From Siphonodentalium dalli (taxonomy: Eukaryota; Mollusca; Scaphopoda; Gadilida; Siphonodentaliidae), in NCBI GenBank assembly GCA_032622095.1, contig CP136064.1, positions 251,354,484 through 251,418,483 of the forward strand: a DNA stretch of 64,000 bases, in the 5' to 3' direction. The notes under the pieces were generated by a model. That model did no database searches, was not told the DNA's origin, and saw only the letters and a program-made list of their open reading frames with translations. Positions 12,066-23,926 of this stretch are shown piece after piece (the stretch's first letter is position 1; the number at the start of each line of letters is the position of its first letter). Position numbers and translations under genes: made by a program.

Positions 12066-12595
12066 CTGAAAATGAGAAAGAAAATTAAATGTCAATTATT
12101 AATCTGTAAATGAGTAGCCTAGACCCTAATGTTCTCAGAATAAAAAAAAATGTTAAGCTTTCCATAACACCTGTGCTACATTTAAATGTCCCATTTTGGA
12201 AACAGGAGTATAAAAATAAAAAATATGTTCAAGCCAAATATTTACACTTGTAACCTATTATTTGTACATAAAAAGTAAATATTAATAAGAAAACAAGGTT
12301 TACACAGAAAGTCGAGTCACCATTCGTATTTCCTAGAAAGGAGACAAAACATAATTGAACTCATATCAAATGCATCAGTGACCAATCGGAAATGTGAAAA
12401 TGACAAATTTTACTGGACAGTCAATTTATTAGTGGGGCGATATATTGAGTGATGTCAATCAAGTATTCACTTCGTGCCAAGTATGTTTATGTTATGAATT
12501 TGATGATGCTTGGTACAAGGGCACTGTTGGAGAAATTAACCAATTAATGATGTTGTTAGATAGTGATAACTGTCAATTTGAACAACCATAATGTA

Positions 12596-12720
12596 CTATT
12601 TATATGACTTTGGGGGGTAAAAAATATTAGATTTTAGTCGAGGAAGCTGCCACCTGTCAAAGTTCAGAGTTATTAGATTTTGATTTATATTTATTTTGTC
12701 CACCTCGAATATTTGTCAGG
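12596..12720. mobile_element. Family H fragment
   Basis: tactatttatatgactttgggggg, then tgattttagtcgaggaagct..cacctgtcaaagttcagag; diverged. Confidence 0.6.
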
Positions 12721-12931
12721 CTGCAAAAATTCTACGGGAAATATATATGGAAATGAGCATACACCATAACAAGAGTTTGGGAGGACACGCAAGATCATGG
12801 TTTATGGTGGCTTTGTCATATCGGAAATAACTTTTGGAATAAAAGATGACGAAAAATTGGTTATCGCCTGAAACAAAATTGCTAGAGTTGGCATTGATAT
12901 ATTTATTCTTAATTCAGTAATCATGTGTTAT

Positions 12932-13321
12932 TTAACCCTTTACCCAACAGAAGGGCCCTGTGCCAATGCATTCTCTTATATATGCGAGTCGACCATAGGT
13001 CGCCTCGCATATATAAGAGAATGCATTGGCTTAACACATTAAAAATTATAAAATTGTTAAAGAATGTAAGAAAAAATGGTAAATTTTTTTTTTTTTTAGG
13101 CCAATGCATTCTCTTATATATGCGAGGCGACCTATGGTCGACTCGCATATATAAGAGAATGCATTGGCACAGGGCATAACTGTAACTATCACAATGTGGT
13201 CAAGGAGCCGGTTCCAATGATATCCATATTTGTATGGTTCTATTGAGACAGACCGAAGATATTTTAGGCTGTTGAAGCTTTATTTGGCCGGTTTTGGCCG
13301 GTTTGTTGGGTAAAGGGTTAA
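12932..13321. mobile_element. Family C element, reverse orientation
   Basis: TTAA-bounded, 390 bp; two palindromes, with the ggccggttttggccgg side to the right. Intron 7. Confidence 0.9.
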
Positions 13322-13524
13322 TGAAAAAAAAACAAGCTACAATACCATGCCGATCACAAATGAAAGAAGATGTTCGTTTACATTTGTGAGGACATGTGCT
13401 GGTGAAATCCAGTTCGAACCAGGCATCACCATATATGGAATTTGAGGTGGAAAAAATATATAAATTTCGGAAATCTAAATCTAATATCTCTGTGCATTTG
13501 AGGTGAAATGTTCAGATAATAAGT

Positions 13525-13890
13525 TTAACCCTTTTATACTGAAGCATCATTGATGAGTAGGATTCCCATAGGAAACATTCAGATAATAAGTTCAACAAGA
13601 GGACTCCTTTTGCACTTTTATTTATCTATCATCTGCTTTTATAACTATGACCCTTTCGATACTAAATGGATTCTCCCACTCAGTTAAAAAGTGTTCATCG
13701 GAAGTCTATTATTGATTTGGATGGATGCAAAGGTAATAAAAGCAGATGACAGATAATTATAAGTACAGAAGGAGTCCTATTTATTGAGGGAAATGTTTAG
13801 ATAATAAGTTCAACAAACGACAAATTATTATCTTAAAATTTCCTATGGGATAACTACTCATCAATGATGCTTTAGTATAGAAAGGGTTAA
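13525..13890. mobile_element. Family G element (G1), TTAA-bounded
   Basis: TTAACCCTTTTATACTGAAGC ... AGTATAGAAAGGGTTAA, with long arms (catcattgatgagtag / ctactcatcaatgatg; cagataataagttcaaca repeated). Intron 7. Confidence 0.82.
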
Positions 13891-14269
13891 CATACCTCCA
13901 AAGGGAGAGGAGGGTATTCTAAGTGATTATAGCACTTGTCCTCCAATCCCTTTTGTCATAAATCAATTTATGTTTAAACTATACCTCCAAATAAATAATA
14001 GACCATTCTGATGTACACTGTTGTAAGTGACTGTGATAATCAATTTAGTATATAAAGTGTAAAGGGTACCCATATTAGCATATCAGTTTTTCAAACAAAA
14101 AAACCTCAATGAATATAAGCTCGGAAAAAATTATGCATGTTGCGAAAAATTTATAATTTGTAAAAGGGGGATAACTCCACTAAAAAAAGTCGCATCAATC
14201 TCATAATCGCAGGTGCACAGATTTCCATGATACTAAATATCTGTGTAGAAAAAAAATGACAGACAAGCT

Positions 14270-14530
14270 CAAGCCTTGAAATAGGGTGTCTGTCATTTTC
14301 AGAATGAGGTTCCCAGAGGGTGAATTTAGTGATGCTACCCCGCATAGCGGGCTAGCGTCACCAAATTCACCCTCTGGGAACCTCATTCTGCTGAGGTGTA
14401 AGCAGAATGAGGTCCCCAGAGGGTGAATTTGGTGATGCTAGCCCGCTATGTGTGGTAGCATCAGTGATCACTAAATTCACCCTCTGGGGACCTCATTCTG
14501 CAAATGACAGACACGCTATTTCAAGGCTTG
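14270..14530. mobile_element. Family B double hairpin next to the exon 7 donor
   Basis: caagccttgaaataggg ... tttcaaggcttg, flanked by gacaagct / gacaagcc. Two tandem hairpins. The element ends 22 bp from exon 7. Confidence 0.9.
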
Positions 14531-14552
14531 GACAAGCCGATATAAAACTCAC

Positions 14553-14740
14553 AGCATTGATTCCAGACCATTGCTGAACACCCAACAAAACAATGGCAAT
14601 AATAAGGGGAAGTCTCAGCTCCTCCGATAACAAAAGCTTCTTAAGAGAGAAAGCTTCAACAGACGACTGTTGTTTGGCCTCAATTCTCATCTCTTCTAAC
14701 TCATCTTCTACGTCGTCATATCCCCTCAGAGCCTTCAGAA
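14553..14740 (-). CDS. SLC2 transporter, coding exon 7 (central loop, TM7)
   Basis: 188 nt. It starts with TT completing a split Val codon, encodes the charged central loop (RGYDDVEDELEEMRIEAKQ) and ends in TM7 with VLLGVQQWSGINA. At the site equivalent to the QLS motif of glucose-selective GLUT1/3/4 this protein has LGV. The acceptor cattccag has a tandem duplicate 51 bp upstream (14763-14808), and the donor gtgagttt lies 22 bp from a family B hairpin. Confidence 0.94.
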
Positions 14741-14808
14741 CTGGAATGAAAAGAAACAAATTATGTCGTCATATCCCCTCAGAGACTTCAGAACTAGAAT
14801 GAAAAGGA
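14712..14808 (-). repeat. Tandem duplication of the exon 7 splice acceptor
   Basis: Plus-strand 14712-14757 and 14763-14808 are two copies, with only a few differences, of the exon 7 acceptor and its first roughly 30 coding bases. Using the outer copy would read VLKSLRGYDDI and then meet a stop codon within 20 codons, so only the inner copy gives the normal protein. Confidence 0.85.
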
Positions 14809-15014
14809 ACAGTTTAACTAAAAAAAAAAACAAATCAGTTGCCAACAACACAGATTTGACTAACTAGACAGCTAACTAAAGTTATCATCTGAAAATGAAA
14901 CAAGAGCATCGCTAGGGTGTGGCAAAATACGCCCTTTAGCCATTTCAAATTGTACTACCGCAAATAAAATAATACTTAGAGCTTACATTTGAAGAATATC
15001 TGATATACCCCTAA

Positions 15015-16176
15015 CAGGGTTCGTACACCCTGTCTGGAATCATTTTCCAGTATATTCCAGTATATTTCCAGTACTGATATTATGAATTTCCTAATGGCTA
15101 ATTAGGGTTAGGGCTACCGTACTCGATCCCAGGTTTACAGTTAGGACTACTCTACTCGATCCCAGGTTTAGGGTTAGGGTTACGTACTGTCACAGACTTA
15201 GCCAGAGAGGTGACGTGAGTCTCTACGGCCCCCAACTTCAGTATTACGACTCCTTACAGCCACCAACTTGAAATTTACCAAGATTTGAACCAATGAACTC
15301 ACCCAAACATCCTTTTTAATGATAATTCACATGTTGGCTTCATTATGTCAGTGATATTTAAGTCACTGTCTATAAACAGCACCTCAAAACCATGCAACAA
15401 TACTATCGGGAGACATTTCTTTGAATAGAACATAAATTTTCTCATTCGATATATATGAGTGATGAGCTGTCAGAAATAGTGTGTAATATCCATATTATTT
15501 CTTAATTCAGACACTCTTCTCTTGTTGCATTCTGTGCATTTCGAATCGTGGACGTGGTAGAATTATCACTGTCACTAGCAGGTGCTGTTGTCATTGTTGA
15601 GCGTGTTGTTCTACTAGTACTTGCACTACTAGTACTAATTGTAGCAGCAGAATTTGAATTGCCAGATGTAGTACTTGTACAACAAAATGTACTCTCTGAT
15701 TTTCATGGCATTTATGTGGTTTTTACCAATAGCGTGACTACGAACTACGAAGTGCATGTTGTTTCGCACGATGTCGGTCTCCATCGACGGCAGCCAACCA
15801 TCCACTAAACTCGGTAATCTCAAGCCAATTCTCGCGAAAAACACACCTCCCGCACATGTTTTGAATGTGTTAAATATGTAATGTACAAATTTATAATTCA
15901 TCTAGAATTCGCGCTGAACTACACATCTATTCTAAATGTATAAACCGGTGCTGTAGACATAAGACACGAGAAAATAAATGGTCAAACAGGAAGCACCGCG
16001 TTGTGTTTTACCGGTGTTACGAAAAATAACAACCGGTGCTACATAAAATCGGCCGATTCCAGTATATTCCAGTATCGATCGGCCGGAGATCGTTTTTCAA
16101 GTATATTTCCAGTACTGGAAAGTTGAATTTGCTTTTCCAGTATATTCAAGTTTCCAGTACATGCGTGCGAACCCTG
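15015..16176. mobile_element. hAT-like non-autonomous element in intron 6
   Basis: Ends CAGGGTTCGTAC and GTGCGAACCCTG are the short TIRs typical of hAT elements, followed inward by inverted 'ccagtatattccagta' motifs. The flanks acccctaa and ccctaatg are only a partial 8-bp match. Open frames inside (for example 15548-15808) are low-complexity and do not look coding. Confidence 0.68.
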
Positions 16177-16189
16177 CCCTAATGTCAAT

Positions 16190-16690
16190 GCCAAAATGCT
16201 GTCAAATTCCAAGTCGAAAAATGGCCACAACTCATATTTCAAATAATTAGACATAACCTATATTCGAACTTGGCCTGTAGTTTTATCTGGAAAATACACA
16301 TGCCAACTTTGGTTCAGATCAAATATTCCAAACTGGAGTTATTGGTCGGAAACTAAAAATGTTAACAGACGGTCAAATTCTAAGTTGAAAAAGGGCCGTA
16401 ACTCATGTAAAAATAATTGGACAGAATCCATATTCGAACTTGTACTGTATTTTTTACCTGGGAAATACACAAACCAACTTTGGTTCAGATCAAATAATCC
16501 AAACTGAAGTTATTGATCGGAAACCAAAAATGTTAACGGTACGACATACCGACGGACGGATGGCTAGACAAACAGACGGACAGACTGATTACATAATACG
16601 ACCTTTTTTCAAAAGGGCGTATAAAAAGCTAATGGACAGATTGATGGACGGACAGCTAGACCAATAACATATTACATCCAGTTTTGTTTT
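16190..16690. repeat. Family E dispersed repeats (tandem pair)
   Basis: aagtcgaaaaatggcc and aagttgaaaaagggccgtaac units, each followed by tattcgaacttg and ttggttcagatcaaat, ending in a gacggacgga tract and ttcaaaagggcgtataaa. Confidence 0.65.
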
Positions 16691-16825
16691 CGAAACGGGC
16701 GTATAAAAAACAAGTTGGTTGAGCAATTGACTTCCTTAAGAATAAAACTGCCCTTCAAAATGGCAGAATTACTATCCAGTTTTCCAATCTGCAGATCATT
16801 TTGCTATTGGAAACAAAACAGTTAT

Positions 16826-17251
16826 TTAAAGGTACTCAATCCGATTTGATGGTCCCCATATTATCAGATTCCAACAACAACAACATTTCTTGAAATGCCG
16901 CTTCAGTTATCGGATTCGATTAATTGTCAAAACATAATGCTAACTGCTGTCAACTATAATATAAAATTGCCCAAAAACATGCTATTTATCAATATTTTGT
17001 TCAACAAAATTTGGCTAGATTTTAGAGTTACACATCTTCATCCGCAATTTGGTCCGAGACAGTCAGCTTGACGATTATTTGCCAGACCGCCAAAAATACA
17101 TATCTCAGGGGAAATAACAAATTTCAAAAATCGATATCTGATCACTCTGAGCTTTGATGAGTGGGTTCCTCGACTCGATTCAAATATTTTTTACCCCCGA
17201 AGCCATCGAAATAGTAATTTGGGAGCATTAATTTGGATTATGCATATTTAA
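16826..17251. mobile_element. Family H element, TTAA-bounded
   Basis: TTTAAAGGTACTCAATCCGATT at the left, ggattatgcatatttaa at the right; interior with caacaacaacaacatt and ttcctcgactcgattc. It ends 30 bp from the exon 6 donor. Confidence 0.8.
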
Positions 17252-17280
17252 CTCCCTTGTATACGTGTGGTCACACTCAC

Positions 17281-17418
17281 CTGTTGCTGCTTCTTGATGT
17301 TGTTTTTGGTTTATCAGCAGGTACCTCGGGCTCTCTGGACAGAACGGGAAGCCGACTAACATGATGAACGCTGGTATGGCATTCAGGGCAAACATGATTG
17401 GCCAGAGGTCTACTGTAC
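17281..17418 (-). CDS. SLC2 transporter, coding exon 6 (TM6, PESPRYL)
   Basis: 138 nt, phase 1 to phase 1. It encodes LWPIMFALNAIPAFIML (TM6) and the sugar-transporter motif PESPRYL (214-220) at the start of the central cytosolic loop. Acceptor ttgtacag, donor gtgagtgt. A family H element ends only 30 bp beyond the donor. Confidence 0.95.
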
Positions 17419-17480
17419 CTGTACAAATAATAAATATCACGTGAGAAGTTATCCGATGGTAAGACTTGATAGTGTAATTT

Positions 17481-17520
17481 TAACCCTTTCATGATGGGAG
17501 CTGCTCTGGTGCAGCATTAA
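17481..17520. mobile_element. Family D left-end fragment
   Basis: ttaaccctttcatgatgggagctgctctgg, then unrelated sequence. Confidence 0.6.
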
Positions 17521-17559
17521 AGGACTCATATAAAGTCGTCACACAAAATTCATCGGACA

Positions 17560-17890
17560 TAGACCAGATTCAAACTGGGACAAGCTCCTCAAATTATATG
17601 TCGACAAGGACCATAAAAGGGCAGACCGAACCTAAATTCGAAATTGATCTGTATTTTCATATTACTCAGAGTATTCTATATACCAAATTTAAAATGAACA
17701 GATAACTATAACTAAGGCTATCATCCGAAGTCAACACAGACGATAACTCGGGTGAAAATAAGTGGATGAAAAATCAAATTCAAATTTTAGCTGTATTTTC
17801 ATGAGTAATCCATATACGAAATTTGAAAACAAACATATTCTATAACTAAAGTTATCATCTGGGACAGACAGCCGTACCAACAAACAACTC
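17560..17890. repeat. Family E dispersed repeat
   Basis: gaacctaaattcgaaattgatctgt ... cgataactcgggtgaaaat ... gggacagacagccgtacc. Confidence 0.55.
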
Positions 17891-17941
17891 TTTACGTGCT
17901 CTGAATTATGTGGCTAAAAATTTATGTTTCTACAGTGCCTC

Positions 17942-18320
17942 TTAAAGTGATGTGAAACACTCCGGTAGGGTGATCAAATATTAATGGAGAATAATATCTT
18001 TCAAAGTAGTAACATTTTATAAATATTATATCCAAATTGACAACACACACCGTCATTCTTATATATTAATTAAATGGAGTGACTCTCGATGGCAAAATCG
18101 TTTTCGTTAGTTTATCACCGATAGATGCGTCCCGAATCCAGTAGTAAATATTTACAATTGAGTGTATAGTTCAGACGATGTTTTCCATGGAGTGGTACGG
18201 ACGATTTGCTTCAGATTTTCGGCGATGTTAGTAGAATGCTACATTCCTCCAGTTGGCATAGCGCCTGGATACTAACTGATCGGTTTCACGCACCCGAACA
18301 AGTGCCTAATATGTCTTTAA
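17942..18320. mobile_element. Family I element, TTAA-bounded
   Basis: TTAAAGTGATGTGAAACACTCC ... AATATGTCTTTAA. It matches 59364-59725 in inverse orientation. The outside carries a direct repeat of about 25 bp (tttatgttnctac-gtgnctcttaa). Intron 5. Confidence 0.75.
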
Positions 18321-18716
18321 GAAAATTTATGTTCCTACGGTGTCTCTTAAGTTTCTTTGGAGACACTGTAGAAACAATCACTTGTCTACTGTGATGCTTT
18401 TGCAAGTTAATTCATTACTGTCAGCTACATATCAAAAAGTAGATGTGCAGTAAGCTAATTATTGTAAAACCAGCCTCTTCTGGGGTCATATAAAGAAAAG
18501 AAATTTTTTAAGGATTTGTAGTGTTGACATTTGTGTTGCTTTTTGTTACAGGCACATAATGTCGGAGATGGTAATATGGTCACAACATCACATGGATAGC
18601 ACACCCTCCAAATATTAAGTGACCCTTTTCTAATAGCCCTCTATAAACATATAGAGCATGTTAAAAGGTATATTGAAAATATGCTACGTGGCTATCAACG
18701 TAACAGCAATAGATAC

Positions 18717-18824
18717 ACTGAGAGCTTTCCGATGAATGTCAACAAGCCATATTTCCAACTAACTCCTGAAAAGTTACCCATAATTCTGCTGTGGTTAAGG
18801 AGTCTATTATTTTGGGCATTACTG
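18717..18824. mobile_element. Family A, right arm only
   Basis: gagagctttccgatgaatg to gggcattactg, then TA. The left arm is absent. It lies about 90 bp downstream of the exon 5 donor. Confidence 0.8.
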
Positions 18825-18916
18825 TAGTTGATGAAGACGGATGGACAGATGAAAGGGACAGACACTGCTGATTTTTATAGTCCCCAGAATATTTTTTCGG
18901 GGGACAATTAGCTTAC

Positions 18917-19057
18917 CAAGAAGTTCCTTGATTCCAATGATTTGAGATACTAGGATTCCTATTGTGATAAGCAGCTGGTTACATGTGCCGACAGCTCCTC
19001 GAATCGCCTTCGGGGAAATCTCACTGAGGTAGAGGGATACATAACTCACTCCGAGTC
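18917..19057 (-). CDS. SLC2 transporter, coding exon 5 (TM4-TM5)
   Basis: 141 nt, phase 1 to phase 1. It carries the hallmark [19 protein letters not shown] (149-167) followed by [14 protein letters not shown] (TM5), one of the most conserved stretches of the family. Acceptor gttttgcag, donor gtaagcta. Confidence 0.95.
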
Positions 19058-20055
19058 CTGCAAAACATAAACGTATTAGAATTATGTTGACTCGATATAA
19101 CGTTTTATGGACCGCTTACTACCTCCCTTGCCTACATAAATCCTGCTCAATAAACATATATAGAATATGTAGCTATAGTGTCGTCGCTTAAAATGTTTAT
19201 GTCCTTGAGGGGGATTTAAGCACCTATTTGAGCCTCGCCCAATAGATGCCAAATCCCCCGAGTGGACAGTTTAAACAACAACATTAATGACATATTTTAT
19301 TTATCCATTGCACAAAACTTGCCTTTTGTGAAGTAAATCAGTCATTTTCCTCAGTTTAACTTTCGTTACTTGGATGACGCCCTTACATTTATTAGGTCAA
19401 GCAAACTAATTTGCATTTGTGATGTGCAAAAACTAGAGTGCAGCTTGGAGTGAAATAGTTTGTTGGGTTTTTTTTTAATAGTTATTCTTAGCTGGCCTTG
19501 TACTAATGGTTTTTAGATGTTTTAGAGCGAAAACACATATCTGTTTATGCAATTTACACAACAAATTTTGTTTCAATTGCAGTGAATTATCGATGATAAA
19601 AATGTCCCAAAATCACAATTACGTCATTTAGATCTGTTGAGGTCCATAGTTAGCTGCACAATTTTCATATGCAGTTATGTCATGAAAGTAGTACTAACCT
19701 AATAAAGCTACGTTGACCTAATAAAGCTACATGACATAATAAGCTTAACGTTTACTTGGCAGGCTTAATGTAGACAATAGAGGTAGTGAGCGGTGGATAA
19801 TATAGTTTTATTACGTCAATGCAGGTTTATTATGTCAGTGTAAAGTGTATTAGGGTAGTACTACTTTCATGATGTAATTAAAGGGGTACTACAGGTACGC
19901 CATTTTCAATAAATTCCTGGTGATAACAACAATCTAATATTGATAATATATAGACAAGAGGTGGCATCAGAGATGCTGTGTCTCGTTTTCGGTGGCTTAC
20001 CGCCAGTGGCTACCGCCAATTGGTGTGCATCAGTATCGGTAGACAAATTAATAGG
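19058..20055. other. Intron 4, first part: no recognised feature
   Basis: AT-rich sequence with no open frame of note. An inverted pair around 19690-19870 (gtcatgaaagtagtactaacct / agggtagtactactttcatga) may mark a small fold-back element. Confidence 0.5.
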
Positions 20056-21080
20056 TAAAATCGAAAAATGACAAATTAAGGGCCATAACTCTATCAAATT
20101 TTATCTGGCCAGGCTGGTTTTCGAACTCGTCCGAAATATTCTTGGCAAGTACGTCTATTCCAAATTTTAAACAAATCAGAGGACGTTTGTTGAAGTTATC
20201 GCGCTAACGAGCTAAAAATTCACGAAAAATGACTAATTAAGGGCCATAACTCTATCAAATTTTATCGGACCTGGCCGGTTTTCGAACTCATCCGAGATAT
20301 TCTTGGGAGACACCTACATACCAAATTTCAATCAAATCGGATAACGTTTGTTGAAGTTATCGCGCTAACAAGCTCAAAATTCATTAAAAGTGACTAATTA
20401 AGGGCCATAACTCTATCAAATTTTATCGGACCAGGCCGGTTTTCGAACTCGTCCGAGATATTCTTGGGAGACACCTATATACCAAATTTCAATCAAATCG
20501 GATAACGTTTGTTGAAGTTATCGCGCTAACGAGCTGAAAATTCGTGAAAAATGACTAATTAAGGGCCATAACTCTATCAAATTTTATCGGACCAGGCCGG
20601 TTTTCGAACTCGTCCGAGATATTCTTGGGAGACACCTATATACAAAATTTCAATCAAATTGGATAACGTTTGTTGAAGTTATCGCACTAACGAGCTGAAA
20701 ATTCGTGAAAAATGACTAATTAAGGGCCATAACTCAATCAAATTTTATTGGACCAGGCCGGTTTTCGAACTCATCCGAGATATTCTTGGGAGACACCTAT
20801 ATACAAAATTTCAATCAAATTGGATAACGTTTGTTGAAGTTATCGCGCTAACGAGCTGAAAATTCGTGAATTAAGGGCAATAACTCTATCAAATTTTATC
20901 AGACCAGGCCGGTTTTCGAACTCGTCCGAAATATTCTTGGGAGACACCTATATCCCAAATTTCAATCGAATCAGATAACGTTTGTTGAAGTTGTTGCGCC
21001 AACGAGCCTAAAATCAATGAAAAATGGCAAAGGGCCATAACTCTGTAATAAATGTGCGGACGAACCCGATTTTTTGTCTG
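20056..21080. repeat. Tandem array of a 161-bp unit related to family E
   Basis: Six to seven copies of taagggccataactctatca...ttcgaactcgtccgagatat...ttgttgaagttatcgcgcta. The start of 'ggcc' recurs at 20081, 20242, 20403, 20564, 20725, 20876 and 21033: exact 161-bp spacing for the first five, then 151 and 157. Intron 4. A gcccgtccgccgcccgccg tract follows at about 21166. Confidence 0.92.
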
Positions 21081-21500
21081 CAGCTTACGTGCATGGATAT
21101 GTACTCACACACCAAATGTTTTTTTAATCCGTCAATAAACGGTTGAGTTATAAGCAAAACACGCCGCCCGTCCGCCGCCCGCCGTCCCCCATCAAACTAT
21201 AAGTCGAGTTTTGGAAAAAAACTCGACTAAAAACTAAGTAATTTGAGTGGAAGATGTGTTCTGTAAACGATCAGGTTAATAGGTTATCTTAAAATCAAAG
21301 TTAATAATTTGATATAAATTGAATTTATGGCTGGAGCCGTAAATTAAATTACGAATGTCCATGTACAAGACGTAATCAAAATAATTCGCGGATAGTGGAT
21401 TAGGCAACGCATGGCACCCATGATCATGTAAAAAATTATGTTGATATGGGGCGTAAACTCAAGTCACTCATTGACTAGTGACTATACAATGACTTAACTG

Positions 21501-21698
21501 AGTATATGGGACTAGTATGAATGCAATACAACATTTATTTGATACATTTGCTTGAAAACTGTCCAAAAATTACTCGACAACGACAATTGGTATTTTCGCA
21601 GTATATGGGACAAGTATGAATGCAATACAACATTTATTTGATACATTTGCTTGAAAAGTGTCCAAAAATTACTCGACAACGACAATTGGTATTTTTGC
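21501..21698. repeat. Tandem duplication, 99-bp period
   Basis: agtatatgggac(t/a)agtatgaatgc...gacaattggtattttcgc twice, almost identical. Intron 4. Confidence 0.9.
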
Positions 21699-22188
21699 AT
21701 TCCGGCTAATTAAATCTGTCATCCGTAACATTACTTCGTACTCAACAGACTTTCAAATAATGGAAATCTGGTTACCTTATTCTTCGACTCAGACTATAGA
21801 AACAAACAACAACATTTAAGTACAGTATCCCTTTAAATATGCAAATTGTACAGGTCAATAAGGACACGGTCAACTGACCTAAATGATGTCATTGTAACTC
21901 AGAAAATTTTCTTTACCCTAATTCACAATTGGTACAAAACATTCTGAAATGTCTATAAACCATCAGAATAAGGAAATTACAAACAAAAAAAATTTGAAGC
22001 TAATGCTGTTGACTAAACTGTTTATGTCCACTCGCCTAAGATGCTAAAATCTCCTTCACCATTTATCACCGACATAAATATTTTAACAATGGCAATAGAT
22101 CTATAAAACACTATCTAAAAAATTGCAAGCAAAAATGTCTATATCATATATGTCACTAAATGGCAAATATGTCCCTTTAAGATCTTAC

Positions 22189-22313
22189 CATTGTGTATAC
22201 CAACAAATGCTCGAGATAAAATGAGACATTCGGGTGACTTGGCAACTTTGGAAGCTCCACCGAGAGCTGCTGCTATAAACATAAGTAGTGTGATGGCTAT
22301 CATCGACTTCTTC
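22189..22313 (-). CDS. SLC2 transporter, coding exon 4 (TM3-TM4)
   Basis: 125 nt, starting with the last base of the split Arg and ending with the first base of a split Gly. It encodes KKSMIAITLLMFIAAALGG and CLILSRAFVGIHNG, equivalent to TM3 and TM4 of GLUTs. The donor is gtaagatc and the acceptor ends tgcag. A family B element begins about 50 bp upstream of the acceptor. Confidence 0.93.
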
Positions 22314-22363
22314 CTGCAAATCAAACAAAATTCATAATATTAGTATTCATATTCTGACAAGCT

Positions 22364-22513
22364 TAGCCATGAAATAGTGTGCCTGTCATTTACAGAATGA
22401 GATCCCCAGAGGGTGAATTTGGTGATGCTAGCCCACTATGCGGGGTAGCATCACTAAATTCACCCTCTGGGGACCTCATTCTGCAAATTACAGGCACACT
22501 ATTTCAAGGCTTG
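22364..22513. mobile_element. Family B short hairpin near the exon 4 acceptor
   Basis: About 150 bp palindrome from agccatgaaatagtgtg to tttcaaggcttg. The outside carries an imperfect direct repeat of about 34 bp (22321-22355 and 22513-22548) instead of a clean 8-bp duplication. Confidence 0.85.
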
Positions 22514-22548
22514 AACAAAATTAATAATATTAGTATTCGTATTCAAAG

Positions 22549-23926
22549 ATATGCCACAATCCATTTGGAATTTTCCCTTCCCCTGGCCTCCCCGACATTT
22601 TTTATAAAGTTTTCAGGTATAAACAAGAGCTGGGCTGCATGTCGCCCAGTGCATACACCCAGCCCTGGGAATTAAGGAAAATTTGCCTAGGTCAAAGAAA
22701 TCGGCCTTGGCAAAAACATATTTTACCCAGGCAATTTTGCAACAATATTGCCATCTCAAATCAATGATTCAATATTAACCTGAATTACTTCGTTATTTTG
22801 GGGAACATTATTTCCAGGCCACTACTCAACATATGTACAATTCCACAAATCATCTCCAAAACAAGTGTCCTTATACCGGGTAACTAGTAAATGGCCCAGT
22901 GCCATGGAAACAATTATTAAGAGGACAATATATGTAAAGAGTGATTTAAGGAAGTCATTTTGGCTAAAGAGGTTCTATTTCTGATAGACACAAATCAATT
23001 TTAGTAACCCAATGAACTTGTTTTACCTAGGAAATATAATTACCTAGGTAAACCGATTATGCCTCTGCTTTTACCTAGGCATTGCCTATTGCCTAGGCTA
23101 TTTCTCAGGGCTGTACACCCATGTGGCATACCGCTTAGTGCGGGCATACCTATAGTCCAAGGCAGAGATACCCAGGCAGATGTAAACTAGAGGTGTGACT
23201 GTCCCAATGGGACTTAAAGGATCCCCCGCCGTGTTTTTAAAACACTAAGATGTTTCACATGTCAGTAAACATTAAGTTAAAATAATAAAATAACAGATTC
23301 TCATTGCAAGTGCACAACCCTGACCCCTAACCCTAAATCTAAAGCTATTGACCGAAAATTGTAGGAATAAAAGCTTGGACAAAATTATGCATGTTGCGAA
23401 AATGGGGGATAACTCCACCAAAACAAGTCGGACAGACATCATAATCGCAGGTGCACATGTTCCCATGGTACTAAATGTCAGTGCCAAGTTTAAAAAAAAT
23501 AGTTCTATTATTCATTTGGAACAGATTAATAGAGAAGGTTTAGTGGAAAATGTAAGAAATTGATTATGATCCAAAGGCAAGACCTGCCCTATCGTATGTG
23601 GGTTTAAAACTGTGAAGTCACTACTGGTTTACTTTATCTCTCTAGAAAATTCTAACTTACTACGAAAGATAGTGAATGTCACATGGTCCACACTCTCGAA
23701 CAAAGTTATGCATGACATGACATACATGCTCCTTATTTACTGAATATTATTAGATAGGTGCGTGTTAGGTGCATGTCACTCTTTCTCTCAAGTACATCAC
23801 ACGATGCCTATATATGCATCCAGTGATAACACTTGATGTCATTAAAGGTACCCCACATTAAAAAAAAACGTAAGTAAAGATGATGTCTATAGTTGTATAA
23901 TGGGATTATTATACAAGATTTTATAA
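22549..23926. other. Intron 3 stretch without supported features
   Basis: No coding exon. 22660-23110 has repeated 'cctaggcaat/tacctaggta' motifs. 23350-23480 resembles 14110-14230 (aattatgcatgttgcgaaaa...gggggataactccac), indicating a further dispersed repeat. Confidence 0.45.

Noticed and set aside
11676-13179. Open frames with repeated 'CQCILLYMR..HRSPRIYKRMHW' peptides
   Set aside because: They are translations of the family C palindromes, appear on both strands at every copy and have no coding signature.
15100-15185. Telomere-like TTAGGG repeats
   Set aside because: Only two to three scattered ttaggg units within a short duplicated segment inside an hAT-like element.
15548-15808. A hydrophobic 86-residue protein
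   Set aside because: Val/Leu-rich translation of simple GTT/CTA-like repeats inside a hAT-like element; no support.
22379-22675. Open frames containing 'MRSPEGEFGDASPLCGVASLNSPSG'
   Set aside because: Translations of the family B hairpin arms; the same peptide recurs at each copy.
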